Assembly: GCA_039029935.1 (NCBI GenBank)
Contig: JBCCFC010000569.1
Span: forward strand, 1 to 8,485
Direction: 5' to 3'
Origin: G039029935 sp039029935
GTDB lineage: Bacteria > Chloroflexota > Anaerolineae > Caldilineales > Caldilineaceae
Length of the DNA stretch: 8,485 nucleotides
Program-made: the position numbers and the translations under genes
Shown here: positions 6,385-8,485 of the stretch, piece after piece
Position numbering within the stretch: the first letter of the stretch is position 1
Layout: each line of letters opens with the position of its first letter
Notes under the pieces: generated by a model
Databases searched by the model: none
Seen by the model: the letters and a program-made list of their open reading frames with translations, nothing else
Told to the model about the DNA's origin: nothing

Positions 6385-7236
6385 TTACCCCTTCACGCCA
6401 CTCAGTGAAATCCCACCAATAATATACCGCTGCATGAGAACAAAGATAATCAGCGTTGGCAAAAATCCAATCACGGCCCCTGCCATGTCCAGCCCAGCGT
6501 CACCGCCTGCACGGGCGACTGTACCCAGACCGACGGTCAGCGTGCGCATGTCGGATTTGGAGGTGACAATCATGGGGTAGAAGAACGAGTTCCAGTTCCC
6601 CATAAAGCGGAGTACGGCCAGGGTTGCCATCGTGGCTGTCACTTGTGGTGTCAAAACACGCCACCAAATTTGCCAAAGGTTGGCGCCATCAATGATGGCC
6701 GCGTCATCATAGTCACGCGGAATGCTTAAATAGGCTTGACGCATCAGAAATGTGCCAAAGATAGAGGCAAACCAAGGACCAATCAAGGCTGTGTACGTAT
6801 TGACCAACCCCAAACGTGAGAGGACCACAAATTGGGGAATAATCAATGCGGTGTCGGGCATCATCAAAATGCCCAAAAAGAGGGTGAAAATCACATTCTT
6901 GCCCCAAAAGTTACCACGCGCAAAGGCATATCCCGCCATCGCAGAGGTGATGACACCGCCCAGCGTCGAGACCACAGCGACATAGATGCTGTTAAAGAGC
7001 CAGATGGCGGCATCGGTCCGGCTAAAGAGCGTCTGAAAGTTCTCAAACGTAAATGGGGCTGGAATCAGGCTAATGGGAAAGGTGATGAAGCGAATATTCT
7101 CTGTGAGTGAAACCGATATCATGATCAGAAAAGGGCCAACAGTGGTGACCGCCACAATGATCATGATGAGGTAGATAATGGTCTCTCGAACCACATTTGT
7201 TTTTTCGACTGAACCCGTGGCCTCTGATGCGGCCAT
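6385..7236 (-). CDS. carbohydrate ABC transporter permease, MalG type
   Basis: A 283-residue integral membrane protein with about six hydrophobic segments (around 20-42, 78-103, 113-135, 147-166, 199-217 and 257-275). The cytoplasmic EAA loop that docks the ATPase reads YDDAAIIDGANLWQIWWRVL (176-195), with the family-typical DGA, followed by TPQVTATMA. The C-terminus GGISLSGVKG is characteristic of MalG/UgpE/LacG-type subunits. It pairs with the MalF-type permease encoded upstream on the same strand to form the channel of an importer for a sugar, oligosaccharide or glycerol-phosphate-like solute. The ATPase is not in the window. AGGAG eight bases before the ATG supports the start. A 132-bp gap holding a degenerate repeat separates it from its partner. 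Confidence 0.93.
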   Translation of the reverse strand: MAASEATGSVEKTNVVRETIIYLIMIIVAVTTVGPFLIMISVSLTENIRFITFPISLIPAPFTFENFQTLFSRTDAAIWLFNSIYVAVVSTLGGVITSAMAGYAFARGNFWGKNVIFTLFLGILMMPDTALIIPQFVVLSRLGLVNTYTALIGPWFASIFGTFLMRQAYLSIPRDYDDAAIIDGANLWQIWWRVLTPQVTATMATLAVLRFMGNWNSFFYPMIVTSKSDMRTLTVGLGTVARAGGDAGLDMAGAVIGFLPTLIIFVLMQRYIIGGISLSGVKG

Positions 7237-7271
7237 ATGCGTTTCTCCTGACTAATGCGAAAATTATCTGT

Positions 7272-7334
7272 GGAGTAGGCGTTCTCTAATGCCAAATGTC
7301 TCTTGTAAGACCCACAATGGAGATTGCTAGCTCC
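7272..7334. repeat. degenerate GCACT-family repeat, copy D, inside the ABC operon
   Basis: GGAGTAGGCGTTCTCTAATG on the left (from 7272) matches the GGAGT-GGCACTCTCTAGTG arm of copies A-C. The right side, GGAGATTGCTAGCTCCGCG (from 7319), is a decayed version of the opposite arm. Only about 13 of 21 core positions still pair, so this is an older copy than the others. It sits between the two permease genes, where transcription should continue through it. In mRNA a weakened hairpin could affect stability or the relative expression of the two permeases. Confidence 0.65.
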
Positions 7335-7368
7335 GCGTTCGACTAAGCATCTTATTCTACGGACTGGC

Positions 7369-8295
7369 CTAATAAATCTCATCCCCAAAGCGAAGATAGC
7401 GTGCTTGGATGAGGGTGATAATCAATATGATGACAAAAAAGAGAATCGACAGTGCTGATGCATAGCCAAAGCGACCAAAGTTAAAGGCTTCGCTGTATAT
7501 CTGATAGACGACAGTCGTGGTTGAGTTCACAGGACCGCCGCCCGTCAAGATAAAGATGGAGCCAAAGACTTGGAGCGCACCAATCGTGGAGATGACAATG
7601 ACGAAGGCCGCGGTGGGACGTAGTAGGGGGACGGTGACATAGCGATGCAGCCGCCAACCATTGGCACCATCGACCTTGGCCGCATCGTAAAGCTCATTGG
7701 GGATGCTCTGTAATCCCGCCAGCCAGATGACCATAAAGTAGCCAAATGCTTCCCACAGGCTGATGCCAACAATGCTGGGCATGGCTTGTGTCACATCAAT
7801 GAGCCATTTTTGCGGCGGGATGCCTACCAACCCAATCAAAAAATTGAGTGGCCCGTCGTCGCGTGGTGAGAGGAATCGACGGAAAATCAACGCCAGTACC
7901 GCAATCGATGTAATATTGGGCAAGAAATAGAGCGAGCGAAACGCCTTCATGCCGCGCAAGGGTCGGTTGACGAGGAGTGCCACCACCAGTGAGATAAACA
8001 CCAGCAGAGGAATGTATAAAATCGTGAACCAGAAGGTGTTGAGCATCGCCTTGTGGAGCTTGACATCGCCTATCATCGTGACGAAATGGCTGATGCCGAC
8101 AAACTCACGCGTCGAGAGCAGGTCCGTCTTCAACACGCTATAGCCAAACATGGAGAGCCAAGGCACGAGGTTGAAGGTCAAAAACACCACAATATTGATC
8201 GCAATAAATGGATACCAAGGCCACGAGCGTTTCCACTCCTTACGCACTGTATCCATGAATGATGAACGCGCCCGCGTTGTTCCAGCAACTGCCAT
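7369..8295 (-). CDS. carbohydrate ABC transporter permease, MalF type
   Basis: An inner-membrane subunit of a sugar importer with about six transmembrane segments (first near 32-56, last near 285-303, counted from the TTG mentioned below). The EAA docking loop is LYDAAKVDGANGWRLHRYV (204-222), followed by TVPLLRP. A hallmark LTGGGPVNSTTTVVYQIYSEAF lies near the C-terminus, and RSLYFLPNITS is the typical MalF/UgpA/LacF segment before the third helix. A longer frame begins at a TTG at 8301, but the ATG at 8293-8295 (reading MAVAGTTRAR) is preferred. GGAG lies eight bases before that ATG and only two before the TTG, giving a 308-residue protein. The gene is downstream of the probable solute-binding protein gene and upstream of the MalG-type permease, the normal operon order. 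Confidence 0.93.
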   Translation of the reverse strand: MAVAGTTRARSSFMDTVRKEWKRSWPWYPFIAINIVVFLTFNLVPWLSMFGYSVLKTDLLSTREFVGISHFVTMIGDVKLHKAMLNTFWFTILYIPLLVFISLVVALLVNRPLRGMKAFRSLYFLPNITSIAVLALIFRRFLSPRDDGPLNFLIGLVGIPPQKWLIDVTQAMPSIVGISLWEAFGYFMVIWLAGLQSIPNELYDAAKVDGANGWRLHRYVTVPLLRPTAAFVIVISTIGALQVFGSIFILTGGGPVNSTTTVVYQIYSEAFNFGRFGYASALSILFFVIILIITLIQARYLRFGDEIY

Positions 8296-8311
8296 CCCCA
8301 AAACTCCAATC

Positions 8312-8434
8312 GGTTTAGTTAATAGTTAATAGTGAACAGTTAATAGTGAAGAGTGAGAATGAACTAAATCAGGCACACAGATAGTAGCTCCGTATACTAA
8401 CTATTAACTATTAACTATTAACTATTAACTATCC
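8312..8434. repeat. inverted pair of heptamer tandem arrays
   Basis: From 8312 to about 8359 the sequence is a run of 7-bp units related to TAATAGT: TAATAGT twice, then GAACAGT, TAATAGT and GAAGAGT. From about 8396 to 8434 the complementary array appears, with ACTATTA units repeated four times and ending ACTATCC. The two arrays face each other across about 36 bp, so the whole can fold into one large hairpin. The outer end of the right array carries the TAG stop and last Gly codon of the minus-strand gene. Heptamer tandem repeats of this sort are known from cyanobacteria and occur elsewhere. Confidence 0.85.
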
Positions 8435-8485
8435 ATATTTTTCCTGCAACAATGCGTCAATCTCTGTCTTGATGTTCTCTAGTGA
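8429..8485 (-). CDS. C-terminal end of a probable ABC sugar-binding protein (partial)
   Basis: Reading in from the right edge on the minus strand gives SLENIKTEIDALLQEKYG and a TAG at 8429-8431. Short amphipathic tails of the form xEIDALLxEKYG are typical of the last helix of extracellular solute-binding proteins of sugar ABC importers. The gene lies directly upstream of the MalF- and MalG-type permeases in the expected operon order. Only 18 residues are visible, so the call rests mainly on context. The stop codon and final glycine lie within the outer unit of a heptamer repeat array. Confidence 0.55.
   Translation of the reverse strand, partial: SLENIKTEIDALLQEKYG

Noticed and set aside
8296..8301. 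TTG at 8301 as the start of the MalF-type permease
   Set aside because: The GGAG motif is only two bases from this TTG but eight bases from ATG 8295, so the ATG is the better start.
1..8485. CRISPR array, tRNA or rRNA genes
   Set aside because: The repeats present are inverted or heptameric, without regular spacers, and no tRNA- or rRNA-like sequence was recognised on either strand.

Overview
The window looks like an accessory, repeat-rich stretch of a bacterial chromosome from an uncultivated environmental lineage. The gene content fits several groups: a LigF-like glutathione transferase, an SDR oxidoreductase, a GrdB-family selenoprotein, a sulfatase and a sugar ABC importer, next to a restriction-type nuclease family I know mainly from cyanobacteria. 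A Chloroflexota, Poribacteria or Entotheonella-like host would all fit, and the sequence alone does not decide between them. Base composition is uneven: one 60-base line of the nuclease-like gene (901-960) has 21 G/C, while one line of the selenoprotein gene (3421-3480) has 34. This suggests pieces of different origin.

Layout. Positions 1-230 form a perfect 111-bp-arm palindrome centred on a short mobile-element-like repeat; it may be a fold-back assembly artefact. It runs into the 3' part of a carboxymuconolactone decarboxylase (CMD) gene (to 568). The tail of that gene is interrupted by a second copy of the repeat (562-678) with clean terminal inverted repeats and a 6-bp target duplication. 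Five plus-strand genes follow: a PD-(D/E)XK nuclease-like protein (844-1458), a glutathione S-transferase (1568-2434), an SDR dehydrogenase (2560-3336), a GrdB-family selenoprotein read through an in-frame UGA (3393-4628) and a sulfatase (4770-6374). The minus strand then carries a sugar ABC importer: the last 18 residues of a probable solute-binding protein (8429-8485), a MalF-type permease (7369-8295) and a MalG-type permease (6385-7236). The permease operon converges on the sulfatase with only 10 bp between stop codons.

How the genes may work together. The sulfatase and importer could take up and desulfate sulfated saccharides. The CMD remnant, glutathione transferase, SDR and selenoprotein form a loose redox or thiol-chemistry neighbourhood; the pairing of a LigF-like transferase with an SDR recalls aryl-ether cleavage, but this is only inference.

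The most notable points are the selenocysteine codon that joins two apparent half-genes into one 411-residue selenoprotein, and the density of inverted-repeat elements: every intergenic gap longer than 100 bp contains one. At least three designs are present: a 116-117 bp MITE-like family with nested hairpins, an unrelated hairpin-of-hairpins at 1469-1533, and two elements whose arms contain degenerate 7-bp tandem repeats (4636-4751 and 8312-8434).
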